The position numbers were made by a program, and so were the translations under genes. A stretch of 64,000 nt of DNA, taken from Gracilariopsis chorda (Eukaryota > Rhodophyta > Florideophyceae > Gracilariales > Gracilariaceae). The stretch covers positions 1-64,000 of the forward strand of contig NBIV01000030.1 of assembly GCA_003194525.1 (NCBI GenBank), in the 5' to 3' direction. A model generated the notes under the pieces. That model was not told the origin of the DNA and made no database searches. It saw nothing but the letters and a program-made list of their open reading frames with translations. Of this stretch, positions 1-11,079 are shown piece after piece (the first letter of the stretch is position 1; each line of letters begins with the position of its first letter).

Positions 1-261
1 TGGTTGCGACGGCAGTGCGCCGTCGCACTAAGTACTAGCTTCCCAGAAATGGGTGTGAAAATAATAAATAAAATTAACTAAAATACTCCACATTCCGTGG
101 CAACATCCACTACTGTGGCCAACCGCCAATTGACCCAAAACCGTGTCCCACGTGTCCATACCCACCATTGTGGGGCGTAGTTCATATACACACTACACAA
201 CCGATAATATCGGGAAAGCGTTCAAGTACCCAGAATCCCTCCCTGAGGGCGTTGCACTTCA
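1..261 (-). repeat. 3' LTR of element 1, first 261 bp only
   Basis: On the minus strand the LTR starts at 261 with TGAAGTGCAA. It matches 10945-10689 base for base for 257 bp; at 1-5 there is an apparent one-base length difference. The rest of the LTR (about 550 bp, judging from the complete 5' copy) lies to the left of the window. Confidence 0.93.
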
Positions 262-276
262 TATCCCCCCCCTTAA
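262..276 (-). promoter_or_regulatory. polypurine tract of element 1
   Basis: On the minus strand a run of nine to ten G followed by ATA directly precedes the LTR start TGAAG. This is where plus-strand DNA priming is expected. Element 2 has the equivalent G-rich tract followed by ATA in the same place (35093-35106). Confidence 0.75.
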
Positions 277-318
277 GACGGAAAACGACCGCGGACGCGG
301 AGGATTCCCAGACGAAAA

Positions 319-2096
319 ATGGGTGATAAAAGCGCGTGCTTTGTCTCCGGTTCTCCGGTAAATCCCTCTGCACCAGAGTCACCAAGCACACAAACGACAA
401 CAACAGCCACCCTCCAAAAGGGAAAAATGAACGACGACAACAATATCAACACCACAGCCAACCGCCGAGACTTCTCGGGCGATACACCACCGGTTTCCGG
501 TCAGTTCCCCCTGCCTCAGGGCGATCGAAATCCGGTACAACCGGGGAATATGGCTGCGGCAGCCGACCATCCCTTCGCACTACCACCTTCGGTGGTGTCC
601 TCCGGAACCACTCCGGTGTCCAACTGGCCAACTTACAACACCCTGGTGGGGCTCAACCCGATGAATCGGAATCACGCGTCGCGCCTGCGCCTTGCCCCGT
701 GGTTTCACCTGGTCGCCGTCCTCAATGAGGGATTGGTCACCGCTTATGCGGATGGTTCGGACACCCTTCCGGGGATCTGCACAGAGCAGTCACCACATCG
801 TGGGATTGGCGTCACCGGATTGCGATTCCACGTCACCACCTCCGAAGAAACTCGGGCGAGACCGTCACTGCGGCACAGAACCGCGCTGACGCGCATGGCG
901 TATCAACGGCAGAGCCGGGCTCCATTCGATGTACCGGTCCCACCGGGTTTGGCTTCGACGTTAGCTACTTCCGCACTCGCGGGAGATTGGGTACGGCGAG
1001 AACCTGTTCCGCCTCGAGACCCTCGCTTGGAGGAATTTCCCCGCAGCGCGGCAAGAGGCCTTTGCTGGAGAGACCGATTATTCGGGCGGAGTTCAGGTAC
1101 CTTCCCGGCAATACCGGTCCAACTTTCTCCAAAACTTCATCCGCTACGAGCGGCGTTGGCGATCCCGAATCGGTTATTTTATCCGTATCAGAACGTGGAG
1201 ATAGAGCGGATTGCGCCGCCTCACCGACTAGGTCGGTATGTAGCACTCCCCGAGTGGTGGCGCTTCCATGAAGCCTGCCGGGGTGCTACATAGAACTCCC
1301 GCCGGTACTTACGTACCTCGGTTCGCTGCTCATGCAGGATCCCCGGTCGGGGTTGTGGTCCGTAGTGGTTACGGAGTGGGCGGCCCGCACTGCGGCTTAT
1401 ATCCTCAACGAGGCGTACGACCAGTATCGTCTCTGGTTCCTTCAACCGCGTGTGCGGGCAGCGATCCGAAACCTGGATCTTCGCATCCCCCTTGGGGGCC
1501 AGGCCAACAATGAAGAGGTCCTCCAATTACTTGGGTACATCGACAGCGTTAGCTGGAGTGAGGTCCCGCTGGAGCAAAGCGGTCGTCTGGATGGCGGTAG
1601 CGGTAACACCGGTGGTCCGGGACTCGGTAGAAACACCGCCCTTGCGGGGATTTTATCTACTTCGACCCCTGGAGTTCCGGGAAATTTCCTCCGAGGAGGC
1701 GCGCGAGCTTCGCGATACGCCCCGGCATGTGCCGGAAGACCACCCGGTGGGGTACGTCGATTCCGACGACCACTACCGCGCATACGGCGGGGATGACCCA
1801 ATGGTCGATAACGAACCGGAAGAACCCGGGGATATGGACGTAGAGGAAACCGGCGCTAGCGCGGAAGCTTTCCCAGAGGGGGCATCTCCGGCCGAGCCGG
1901 CTGCTGACCCTTCGGCGGCAAGTGCCGGACCTTCAATCCCCAGCGGGGTGACGGCGAATGAAAACGAAATCATCGCACGTTTCCTCCGGGGTGCCGGTCT
2001 TAGCGCTGCCGAGGTATCGGGGATGTCACCACCATGGCGGACGCGTTGGCCTACCGCCTCGCTGGTGGTTACGCCCCGGACGATGGGGGTGAGTGA
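319..2096 (+). pseudogene. conserved antisense gene of element 1, frameshifted
   Basis: This gene is on the strand opposite to gag-pol and its ATG (319) lies 57 bp from the 3' LTR. No known domain was recognised. The protein is colinear with the antisense gene of element 2 (33251-35071). Shared blocks include RLRLAPWFH, YPYQNVE.ERI, SGLWSVVVTEWA.RTAA, YDQYRLWF, RVRAAIR.LDLR, VPLEQSGR and an acidic stretch with DDP/EDP and DNE. Three frame changes break it: loss of one G near 1280 (GGGG where the relative reads GGGGG), a second near 1600-1680, and a third near 2015 before an ending like the relative's. The N terminus is Ser/Thr/Pro/Asn-rich in both. Function unknown. Conservation across frames despite breaks argues that the intact ancestor was translated. 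Confidence 0.8.
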
Positions 2097-2302
2097 AACC
2101 TCTGGTCCAGTTTCCTGGTTCTTCTTTCCCTGGCTATGCCAGTTAGTGTAGTGTAGTATTGTGGGGAGCTAGCTGCTCCCTGAATAAACTTTCCCGTTTA
2201 GAACGGTGCTTCTCGGTTGAGTTCCCCGTCTTCGACGGACTTTGCCTTGTTATCCTTTCCTTTCGCTCTCCGCTCGCGCGGCAACGTTACCCAACTTGGG
2301 CA

Positions 2303-2875
2303 TTAACCAGCGTGGCTGGGGCTGCAGTTCCCGTCTGACGGTGGTATCGCAGAACCTGCGACCGTGGGAGTGTTCAATTGGCTCCCACGTATCCCCACTG
2401 GGTCGTACCCGTACCAGCGGACGCGGTATTGTAGAATACCATCCTGGTTCCAGGTGTGTCCGACAAGTCGGTCTACTACGAACTCTCGTTCGTAGACCTG
2501 CCGGCCGTGCCGGGTGGTGGTTGTACTCCCTTGCGAGGGCTGCCCGCTGTGCGGTATAATGTCCCTTAGCAGGGTGTTCGGCGATAACTCCGACGTTGCC
2601 GTGCGCTGTCCTAGTGGCCGCTGCTCATGCCGGAAAATATCCCTCAAGAGGGTGTGTGGTGTCACGGTTTTCCCCGGCAAGTCATTCCCCATTGGGGTGT
2701 CGTTGTTCCCGTCTTCACGGTAGGCCGGGCGAACCGCCAGTCGGCGGGGGACTTGGGCTCCGCCTTCGCGGTTGAGCTCACGAACCGCGAGTTTGCGGGA
2801 AGATGACCGCTCCTGCGGATCGTCATTTCCACAATCCCCTGGGGGGTCCCGTGCGACACGGTGATTGGGTGGCAA
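2303..2875 (-). pseudogene. chromodomain end of element 1 polyprotein
   Basis: The frame contains REFVVDRLVGHTW followed by QYRVRWYGYDP, the pattern of a chromodomain (the aromatic W-Y core of the methyl-lysine pocket region), at about 2395-2505. It aligns with the chromodomain of element 2 (REFVVDHIVEHSY-like block, then QYRVRWYGFGP). After YGYDP the frame is lost: element 2 continues with D-E-PIEHLP, which here appears only in another frame. The domain is probably the C terminus of the integrase polyprotein and would tether the integration complex to chromatin. Upstream frames (2662-3693) are Pro/Ser/Arg-rich linker in a shifted frame. Confidence 0.7.
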
Positions 2876-3211
2876 ACCGCCTCCCTGCCAGGCGCACGAG
2901 CGCTCTGCACCATACGTTCCGGCGACGCCGTGGTGTCCCCGGCTACTGACGGGTTGCCTGGGGCTAACTCCGGTACACCGGTATTTTGGTCAAAATTCCC
3001 CTTTGGCGGGTTCTGGGCAGGTGCCGATGACACCCTTTTCAGGGGAATTGCCGCTGAGGGCAGTGCACCATCTCCGTGATGAGGAACAGCGTCCGGTACG
3101 ACCGGTTTCGAGCGTGCGATGGCGCGCGTTATTCCCGAGTTTCTCGGTTCTTCGCCGCAGCGATGCGGGGGTTGGCGCAAATTATTCCCCGTAGCGGGGG
3201 CTTTGATTCCG

Positions 3212-5647
3212 TCAACGACGGGAGGCGTTTCCGTTGCTTGCAAGCCAGGGCTTAAAGCTTCGACTGCAGCTTGGCCGCCTTTTTCCCCAAGAGGGTGTGG
3301 GTATTTCCCAGCGGCGCTGGTGTATCTGGGCGCCTCTTCTCCGCGGGGCGCGGGTCTGATCGACCTGATTGAACCGCTTCCGCGGGGACTTCCGCCAACG
3401 GCGGCTTCGAGGCATCGGGTGATTGCCTTTCCGCTGCTGCGGTCTTGGAGTGAGGCTTCTCGTTTTCCCGTGACAAACGATGTATTTGCCGCTTTTGCGG
3501 GGCCTGCGCGTCTGGTTCCTGTTGCACAGCACTGCCCGGGAACGGGGATTAGTGTCGCGTGACATACTCCGTGCTCCACTGTCAGTGTTCCGTATGTTAC
3601 GGTGTGTTTCCCGTTGCGACGGTGATATCGTTCCTCGAAAACGAGTGTTCTCCTCCCCCTCCTTAGACGGAGCGGCGGGATAAGGGATAACATTACCCGC
3701 CTGGTGGGTATAAATGCGCGCCAGTGGGGCAGATGTGGTAGGGGCGGGCGCTGAGGGGCCCGAATTACCCGGCTGAGCCGGTGAGTCCGACAGAGTCGGT
3801 AGGTCTGAGAGTCCCCGGCTGGGGTGTGGTAGTACCGTAGGTCTAGTACTCCCGGATTGTTCCCGTGTAGCGGAGTCCGTAGAAACGGGGTTGCCTGGAC
3901 CCAGGACTACCTCTGACGAGGGAGGAGGGGCAAGGACAACACGATCACGGGAAATCCGTTCGTGCGTGTCCCCCATCTCTACCACGACAGTGTCGGTGTT
4001 AACAGAGATCACCTTGAAGGGTCCATCCGCCACAGGCGAGAGTTTGTGACGCTTCTCCCGTTCCGGGTTGTAGTATTCCTTCCTGATGAAGGCGTAGTTA
4101 TTTGCCCGAATCGGGGACGGTTTTCCTCGCAAGCGAGCGTCAAAATCCCGCTTGTAAGCGGCTTGGGCCCGTGCCATAGACTTCCGCGCCGCGGGGACCA
4201 GCTTGGAAAGCCATTGCTTCCATTGCTGCCGGTAGATACCCACAGATGGGAAATTGTCCAAGGTAGCTTGGGGTTCCAGCGCCACAGGCGGGGGTGTTCT
4301 AGATAGAACTAACTCGAATGGCGAAACTCCGGTAGTCCGGTGTACCTGCGTATTGTACGCGTAGGTTACCGCATCAGCGTAGAGATCCCAATTCGGTGGG
4401 TGGTCAGCGACGTAGGAACGTAACGCCGCGAGTAACGTCCGGTTAAACCGTTCAACTTGCCCATTACACTGGGGGTGGTAGGTAGTCGTGAACAAGTTCT
4501 TGACATCCAGGATGCGACAAACATCCTGGAAGAACTTGTTCACGAACTGCTTCCCGTTGTCAGAGAGCACCTCTACAGGGGGACCGTAGACAAAAATCCA
4601 GTGCGTCACCAGAGCCTGGGCCACCGTGAGAGCGGTTATCCTCCGAAGAGGGACAGTCCGTACCAGCTTAGAAAAGCGGTCGGTAATGACAAGTAGAAAC
4701 TTGTTTCCCCGTTTCGTGGTGAGTAATGGTCCGAGAATATCGATCGCAATAAACTCGAGCGGCGCCCTTGCGGGGAATAGTTTCATCTTCTTCGCATTTT
4801 TGCGGAGTTTGACGCGATTCTTCGCGCATTCGCTACAAAACCGCACAGTTGCGTAGCAATCCACCGCCATTGCGGGCCAATAGAAATCCCTTCGCAGGGT
4901 TAGGTAGAGTTTCCTCCCACCTGGGTGACCTCCAATGGGGGCGTAGTGTGATAGATGTAACACCCGCGATTGCAGGGAATGTGGTACCAAAATCTGTGGG
5001 CGGGCTTCCACCTTTCTTACGAGGTAGCCTTTGTCGTTTACCCCGAAAGGGAGATCTTCACCACCGTTGATACGGGCACGAATTCTCGTACAGAATGGGT
5101 CGCCGAATTGTTCTCGGATCATTTCTTCCGGTGATACCGGTACAAAGTTTCCCGGTAACGGGTTCTCAGATTTATCTCGCGATGCGAGTAGTTCGTCAAA
5201 ATCAGCATCCTCGTCCCAGGTTTCTGGCCTAGCCTCGACGGCATGTTCCGGATCATCCGGGTCTATAGCCATGAAGCATGGGACTTCATCATCCTCCGTT
5301 GGGAGTGCTTCCCCACTTGTGGGTAACCGCGATAAAGCGTCGGCCTGGGTGTTCTGCGCACCCTTTTTATAAATGACTTGAAAGTCATATTCCGCGAGGC
5401 GGAGTCTCCAGCGCATGAGGCGTCCCGACGGGTCGGAGATATTCATCAACCACCTCAATGAGGAATGATCCGTGTACATGGTGAAGTGAATTCCCATAAG
5501 GTAGGGGCGCAGAGTGGTCATCGCCCATACGACGGCGAGGCACTCTTTCTCCGATACGGAGTAGTTCCGCTCATGAACATTGAGCGAACGTGACCAATAA
5601 CCAATTGGATGCCGTTCCCCTCGGGGGTGGTTTGAAAAAGAGCACAC
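3212..5647 (-). pseudogene. RNase H and integrase part of element 1 pol
   Basis: The frame of 811 codons starts inside RNase H (YSVSEKECLAVVWAM, YTDHSSLRWL, then QADALSR), continues with the integrase zinc domain (HLSHYAPIGGH, then CSEC) and the integrase core. The catalytic triad is visible as D in AIDILG, D in LSDNGKQF and E in QVERFNR. A GPY/F-like region follows, then a long Pro/Ser/Thr-rich tail with HPSRGLSDLP that is also present in element 2. The 5' part of RNase H and the thumb/connection are in other frames (5683-5922), so at least two frameshifts separate it from the RT frame. The integrase core itself looks intact. Confidence 0.88.
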
Positions 5648-5815
5648 CCGACTTGGTAGTCGCTCGAGTCCGTATCTACGGATTATGGCAACCCAAGTTT
5701 TGGGAGATGTAGGATTGGTGCTGATGTGACAGCCTCCTTTAAGGAGTTGAAGGCTTCCGATTGCTCGGGCGTAAATATTCCCAGTTTTGGGGGTTCCACT
5801 TTCGCAACAACGCGT

Positions 5816-7867
5816 TCAGGGGCGCTGCAGTATCCGAAAAGTTCGGGAAAACCGTCGATAGACGTTGACCAGTCCCAGAAAGGAGCGCAGTTCCGTTTGA
5901 GTACGGGGTTCTTTCGCCTCAACGAGGGATTTGACTCGAGCTTTCTCGATCGCTAACCGTCCAGGACGGATAATGTGACCCAGATACTTCACAGTATCTG
6001 TGAAAAACTCGCATTTCCTCAACTTGAGGGTAATTCCGGCATCGCGGAGTACGGTGAGCACGTCTCGGACGTGAGTGAGATGGTCGTCCAACGAGTTGGA
6101 GAAGATGATGATATCATCAAGGTAGACCAGACAACTCCGCCACTTAAAGCGGTTGAATAGAATATCTACTGCACGCTGAAAGGTGGCGGGGGCGTTGGTC
6201 AACCCAAATGGCATCCGCTTGAAGCGGTACGTTCCTGCATGGCAGGTGAATGCGGTTTTGTCGCGATCCTCCTGTCTGACAGGTACTTGCCAATATCCCC
6301 AATTGGCATCAAGGGCCGTGAACACGGTGGCGTCTCCAAGGGAGTCAATGCACTCGTCCATACGAGGGATAGGGTACGTGTCCCTAACAGTCACGGCATT
6401 GAGCCGGCGGTAGTCGACACAGAACCTCCAGGTTCCGTCGGCCTTTAAAGCCAATACAACTGGGGATGCCCAGGGTGATTGAGCGGGCTCAATCACACCT
6501 GCGCGGAGCATCTTGTCCACTTGGGACTGCTCCTCTTCCTGAGCTTTCGGACCTGCCCTGTAAGGGGGTTGTGCAACCGGTCGCGCACCGGGGATTAAAT
6601 CGATCCGGTGTTCCGTTGTATTAATCTCGCCAAGCGAGCCATCCCACATTGTGGTGGATTCCCGTAACATAGTACGGAGTTTGTCGCGGTGCGACTCTGG
6701 CACGTGGCTGAAGTCCAGCGCTTCAAGTGCTTTTTCCGGATCAATCCGGTCATTGCTCGATGGAGCATTGTCCTGTGGAACAGGTGTGGTTCGCAATTCC
6801 GAGTTACTCGGTATGTTCGGCGCTGAAGTAGCGGTTTCCTCCCCCTCCTTAGACTTGACGTCTTCGGACGGCGGGGCGAACTCCTCAGAAGAGGTGGTAA
6901 CTCCGAGTACATCGGCGGCTGTCATCTTTGTTGGCAGCATTCCCATAGGATGGGGGGTTACACTCCCAATTACTTGGTGTTTGACCAGATACTGGGGGTG
7001 TTTGCCAAGGTTGGCAACCAATATCCGGAAAGGGGCATCCGGGGAAATGGAGACAATTCCATTAGCCAGCGCCAGCTGGGATTTCTCGTACAACGAGGCG
7101 AGGGGTTGTATAACCCGAAGACCGTGTTGACGGGAATTTACCTGCACCCAGACTTGGGACTCAGCTGGTATAGAAACCGAGGCAGCGACGCGGAGCTTTG
7201 TGGACTCGCGGGACGCGGGCGGTGGTTCCTGCGCAGCAGGGAGCGGAACTTGTTTCCGAGAGGACCGCTTTAGCGGGCGGCGAACAATCGGAACCGACGA
7301 TCCGTCGTCAAGTTCTACACGCCTGAGGCGGGGCCTGATTGCGTCGACAAATCTGTCGCAGTAATCACATCCCAGTATGACTGGTGCTGCCAATGAACGG
7401 CAAACGATGAAGTCCAACTTCACCACGGAGGTACCAAGTCTCACGACGAGGTCCACTGTGCCGACCGTTTGTAACGGGTTGTTATTCGCATCCGAAATGT
7501 CGGGGACCGCGTCAGAGCGGATACGAGACCGCACAAGCGGGGGTAACAATGATTCCACAACGAAGTTGGGGCCTGCACCTGTATCCAGGACGGTGAGAAA
7601 CCTCACCATAAACTGGGGGTCAAGGCCAAGGTCGGCATAGACCTTATAATTGCGCTTGGCCAAGACCAAGACTCTACCGGGAATCCGGGGATTTTTACTC
7701 CGTATCCACGGGCGACGCAACACACCGAGGTGCGCAGAGTCCGCGTCAGCGGTGTCTTTCCTCGAGAGGACTTTCACCGGGGAGCGAGGCGAGGACGCCT
7801 CGGGCGCCAACAGCCTCGTTCTTGAGGACGCCTCTCCCAAAGGGGAGACTCCCTCAGTTAGTTTTCC
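5816..7867 (-). pseudogene. protease and reverse transcriptase part of element 1 pol
   Basis: The protein begins in a frame shifted by -1 from gag and is open upstream of the gag stop. The aspartic protease motif is VLDTGAGPNFV. Reverse transcriptase follows with FCVDYRRLNAVT, FTALDANWGYWQV, FKRMPFGLTNAPATF and the catalytic YLDDIIIFS. The frame fails near 5870, just after NVYRRF, where element 2 continues into the connection and RNase H. The RT catalytic core is complete. Product: polyprotein that would yield protease and RT for cDNA synthesis in virus-like particles. Confidence 0.9.
7833..7867 (-). promoter_or_regulatory. candidate -1 frameshift signal, gag/pol of element 1
   Basis: On the minus strand the last gag codons are GAA AAC TAA inside GGAAAAC (7861-7867). 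Twelve nucleotides further on is a hairpin with 6-bp arms TCTCCC/GGGAGA and a 4-nt loop (7833-7848). The pol frame is -1 to gag and overlaps it. Element 2 has the same heptamer, the same 12-nt spacer and the same arms with a different loop. The heptamer is not the canonical X-XXY-YYZ form, so the mechanism is inferred. Confidence 0.5.
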
Positions 7868-10032
7868 GCCTTCAGCGGTGGGTTGGTTTCCTCGACAACG
7901 AGTGCTTCATCCCGTTGACGGGGGTTTCTATCCGCATAAGCGGGGGTTGCAACGGATGGTTGCGTGATCTCTCGAATCGGGGTGTATGAAGCTTGCCGCG
8001 CACGCGGGGTCTGTGGTAGGGCGTGGGAAAAGTCCGTTTTAGCACGGAGGTAGGAAGCCGTCGGGACGGAACGTTTCTCCTCTGGAGTGAGGGCCTCATA
8101 ATTTGCCACCACCTTGGCCATATCCTTCAGTGAACAAATACACTGAGGAGAGGTATGGCCATGGGCATAGCACAGGTGGCAAATGAGAGCCAGCACCGCG
8201 ACACGCGGATTATTATTCCGAGTATCGGAGAAGCGAACCGCAGGGCGGGTGTCAGTCCATCCAGGCCGTTGATAACGGGATTGACCGTTTGAAAACGGGA
8301 GTCGTTGGGGTTGAACCCGACTGTTACCACCGTATAGTACGGGATCTTCTGTTCTCGTATCATGGGTCATCTCCGTCGTTGACGGTAACTCACTGGTGGG
8401 TATCGACACACCATCCCCCTGCGCTAAATGCACGGTATCAAATCCCTGTCCAGGGTTCCCATCCGCGGTGAGCGGGAGAGAGGAAGCTTCGCTTTCCAGC
8501 AACAACGCCTTGGCGGATTTAGACCGATTGTTCGGAGTTCTTGCACGAAGTGCATCCCCTTCCGCTCGAGCGTGTTGGACCAGCTCGAGGTAGGTGATCC
8601 TTCGCTTGTCCTCCCGATAACGGGTAACTAAACTCCGGATTGCCGGGTCAAGACCATCAATGAACATGGTACTGCGCTCCCCAGCGGGGTATACGTTACC
8701 ACATCTGTGGAAAGCCTTGTTAGGGCGCACCGAGTAATCGGTCTCGGTCTCTCCAGCACGCTGGCGTGTATCTCGCAAAGCGAGGATAGCCTGCTGAATA
8801 GCGGTGTTGGTGGCGTAGGAGCGCAGAAGATACTGCACAGCCTCCGGCCAGCAAGGAACTCCTCCCTCGGAGGCGCGAGAAGATCCTCTGACAGAGGTGT
8901 ATTGGTCCTCCGCCACTCCCCGTAAGAAATACGGTAAAGCCAAATAGGCTTGTCCCTCATTCATACCGAGGATATCGGCCTCCGCTACAAAGCGGGATAG
9001 GAAATCCAGTACTAGGACTGGGTCCTCTCCAGTAAAATACTGGTTGCGGAGCGAGAGCTGCATTCGCTTAATGCATTCTCGCACCTTTCCCGTACCACGG
9101 GGCGTACGTCCAAGTGATGAATCTTCGAGCCGGTAGTACCGGTATGATAAAAGCTTCTGGTAATCCGGGTTTGTCGGTTTCAATTCCCGGAGACCGGGGT
9201 GTCTTCTCCCCTTCTGGCGGGTTCGGACCACACCTTCAGTGGCCGATGACCGCTTCGAGCGGGAGGAGTAGCCTCGCTTCTCGTCCTCCGAGTCGGAGTC
9301 CGAGGAGCTCGAGCTAACCGAATGGTTTCGGGGTGAGTCCGACGATGTCAAAGAATCCGAGTCCGAATATTTTCGGTGATGTTTCCGTCGATGACGGCGT
9401 TTCTTTCTTCCAGCAAGCTGGTCGTTGTGCGATGCCTCGTTTACTGGGTCAGCCGGGGAGGGTTTTTCCATGAGGACGAACTGCTCCAGCGTCTCCAGGC
9501 GGGCACCAATCCGATCAAATCGGGCTTCAACTCCTTCGATGAAGGTGGCGGGTTGTCCCAAACTCTCCAAGACGGAGTTGACGTCAGACCGTAAAATACG
9601 GAGTTCCTCGGCGACCTCCTTTATGGGGGTTGCCGAGACCACCTCTTGGAGGGATTTTAGTTCCCCTACAAGGGTGTCATGGGCGGTCTACAGAGCGCGG
9701 ACCTGGGATTCCAGGGAAGTCCCCTGGGGGGTGTTATCGCCCGTTCCACAGGGGCTTGAAGCCGCGACAGCGGGAGCAGGCCGGGGTGCCTGGGGCACTG
9801 CGGCAACAGCCGGAGTCGATGCTGCATTCCCCTGCGGGGGTGACAACGAGGGCAAAAGGAGGTTCCGGGGTTCCCGGTCGGGGGTATCATTCCGCGATGA
9901 AGCGGCGCCAGCATGGCTGGAACTTGTCCGTATAGGGATACGGGGTACGAACCGAACTTCGGAAGTGTCTGCGTTGTCGCGGGAGCGACTACGCGTAACC
10001 ACTGGCTCCGCGTCGGAGGGATTTCTCGACAT
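7858..10032 (-). pseudogene. gag of element 1, one in-frame TAG
   Basis: The ATG at 10032 opens MSRNPSDAEPVVTRSRS, matching MSRRPSSAEPVVTRSRS at the start of element 2 gag, which fixes the start. A TAG at 9688-9690 interrupts after 114 codons; the frame then runs on without shift to 7858. The rest contains a coiled-coil-like segment, a Ser/Asp-rich patch, a conserved capsid-like region (YRYYRLEDSSL.RTPRGTGK, YFLRGVAEDQY, GLDPAIRSL) and one zinc knuckle, CHLCYAHGHTSPQC (C-x2-C-x4-H-x4-C), near 8140-8185. Gag forms the particle and binds RNA. Apart from the TAG the frame is intact. Confidence 0.88.
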
Positions 10033-10112
10033 GAGAAAATACCGTTACGACAGGAAACGATCACGGAACTTCCGGTAAATAAAAACAAACCTCGTAAGAG
10101 GGAAAACTAAAA

Positions 10113-10134
10113 CCGATTCTAGGTCGGGAGACCA
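10113..10134 (-). promoter_or_regulatory. primer-binding site of element 1
   Basis: Three bases (AAG) after the end of the 5' LTR the minus strand reads TGGTCTCCCGACC and continues to 10113. It would pair with a tRNA 3' end ending in GGTCGGGAGACCA. The 22-nt block is identical in element 2 at 25258-25279. I could not assign the tRNA. Confidence 0.75.
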
Positions 10135-10137
10135 CTT

Positions 10138-10945
10138 TGTGGTGCAATGCCCCAAAGGGGAAAAACACCGAAAGACGTCCGGGATCTTCCTCTCACGAAG
10201 CAAACCCAGTTGGGTAGAGCCCTCCCAGAGGTGTCACGGCGAAGCCGGTTTGTAAGACCAGGGACACCTGTCGCGACTCGCGCAGGGAGGTGAAGGCGAA
10301 GAATCGGTATCCGCGTGAGCGGGGTGTGATCCTCAGTAGAGGTATGTTTCCACGTAAGTGGGGGTGTGTGAGCGGATGCGCACACGAGGGCCGCGGATAG
10401 CGGGAGGTGCTACCCTAAAAAGGGGAAAGGGGAAGGACGAAGTGGGTCGCGAGAGCGACGAGTAGATACGGCAATGCCGGTGGACAGGACTCCCTATACA
10501 GGGCGAAACACCAATATGATTGGAACAATTAGTACTCCCAATGATGGGTCTCCTTTAGATGTGCAAGGGGGGTGAACTTCCGTACACTACGGTGCTTCCC
10601 TCCAAGGAGGAGTTGAGAACACGCGGAGGCGGTAAAGCTCAGAGCCAATTCCCCAGGTTGGGGTCCCTTGTTGGGGAAGGTTTACTGGTGCGACGGCAGT
10701 GCGCCGTCGCACTAAGTACTAGCTTCCCAGAAATGGGTGTGAAAATAATAAATAAAATTAACTAAAATACTCCACATTCCGTGGCAACATCCACTACTGT
10801 GGCCAACCGCCAATTGACCCAAAACCGTGTCCCACGTGTCCATACCCACCATTGTGGGGCGTAGTTCATATACACACTACACAACCGATAATATCGGGAA
10901 AGCGTTCAAGTACCCAGAATCCCTCCCTGAGGGCGTTGCACTTCA
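10138..10945 (-). repeat. 5' LTR of element 1 (808 bp)
   Basis: The LTR starts on the minus strand at 10945 with TGAAGTGCAA and ends at 10138 with TTGCACCACA, giving TG...CA ends. Its terminal 70 bp are recognisably homologous to the end of the element 2 LTR (shared GAAGATTCC/GTCTTC-type segments), which places the true boundary well inside the 257-bp repeat visible in the window. The flank immediately outside is AAATC. Confidence 0.85.
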
Positions 10946-11079
10946 AAATCCCCTTCGTCTCGTTTGGAGACATTCTTTCTTACTAATGCCCCCCCTGTAT
11001 TATCTGCCTCTTTAAAGCTGCGTTTGATCATGTCTTTCCGCACCGTGCAGTCCGTTGAACAACGTCAAGTAGAAACTAC

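Larger units (their letters stand above)
1..10945 (-). mobile_element. Gypsy LTR retrotransposon, element 1 (3' end cut by window)
   Basis: Reading from high to low coordinates the element is: 5' LTR (10138-10945), primer-binding site, gag, pol (protease, reverse transcriptase, RNase H, integrase), a long tail with a chromodomain, an extra gene on the opposite strand, a G-rich polypurine tract and the start of the 3' LTR. Protease before RT and integrase last is Ty3/Gypsy order, and the chromodomain suggests a chromovirus-type element. Positions 5-261 and 10689-10945 are identical over 257 bp, so the insertion is recent. The pol and antisense genes are nevertheless broken by several frameshifts. 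The target duplication cannot be tested because the left flank is outside the window. Confidence 0.93.

Noticed and set aside
5..261. A 257-bp LTR pair (5-261 and 10689-10945)
   Set aside because: The exact repeat stops at the window edge, not at an LTR boundary. The primer-binding site and the homology with the LTR end of element 2 put the true end of the right LTR at 10138 (808 bp).
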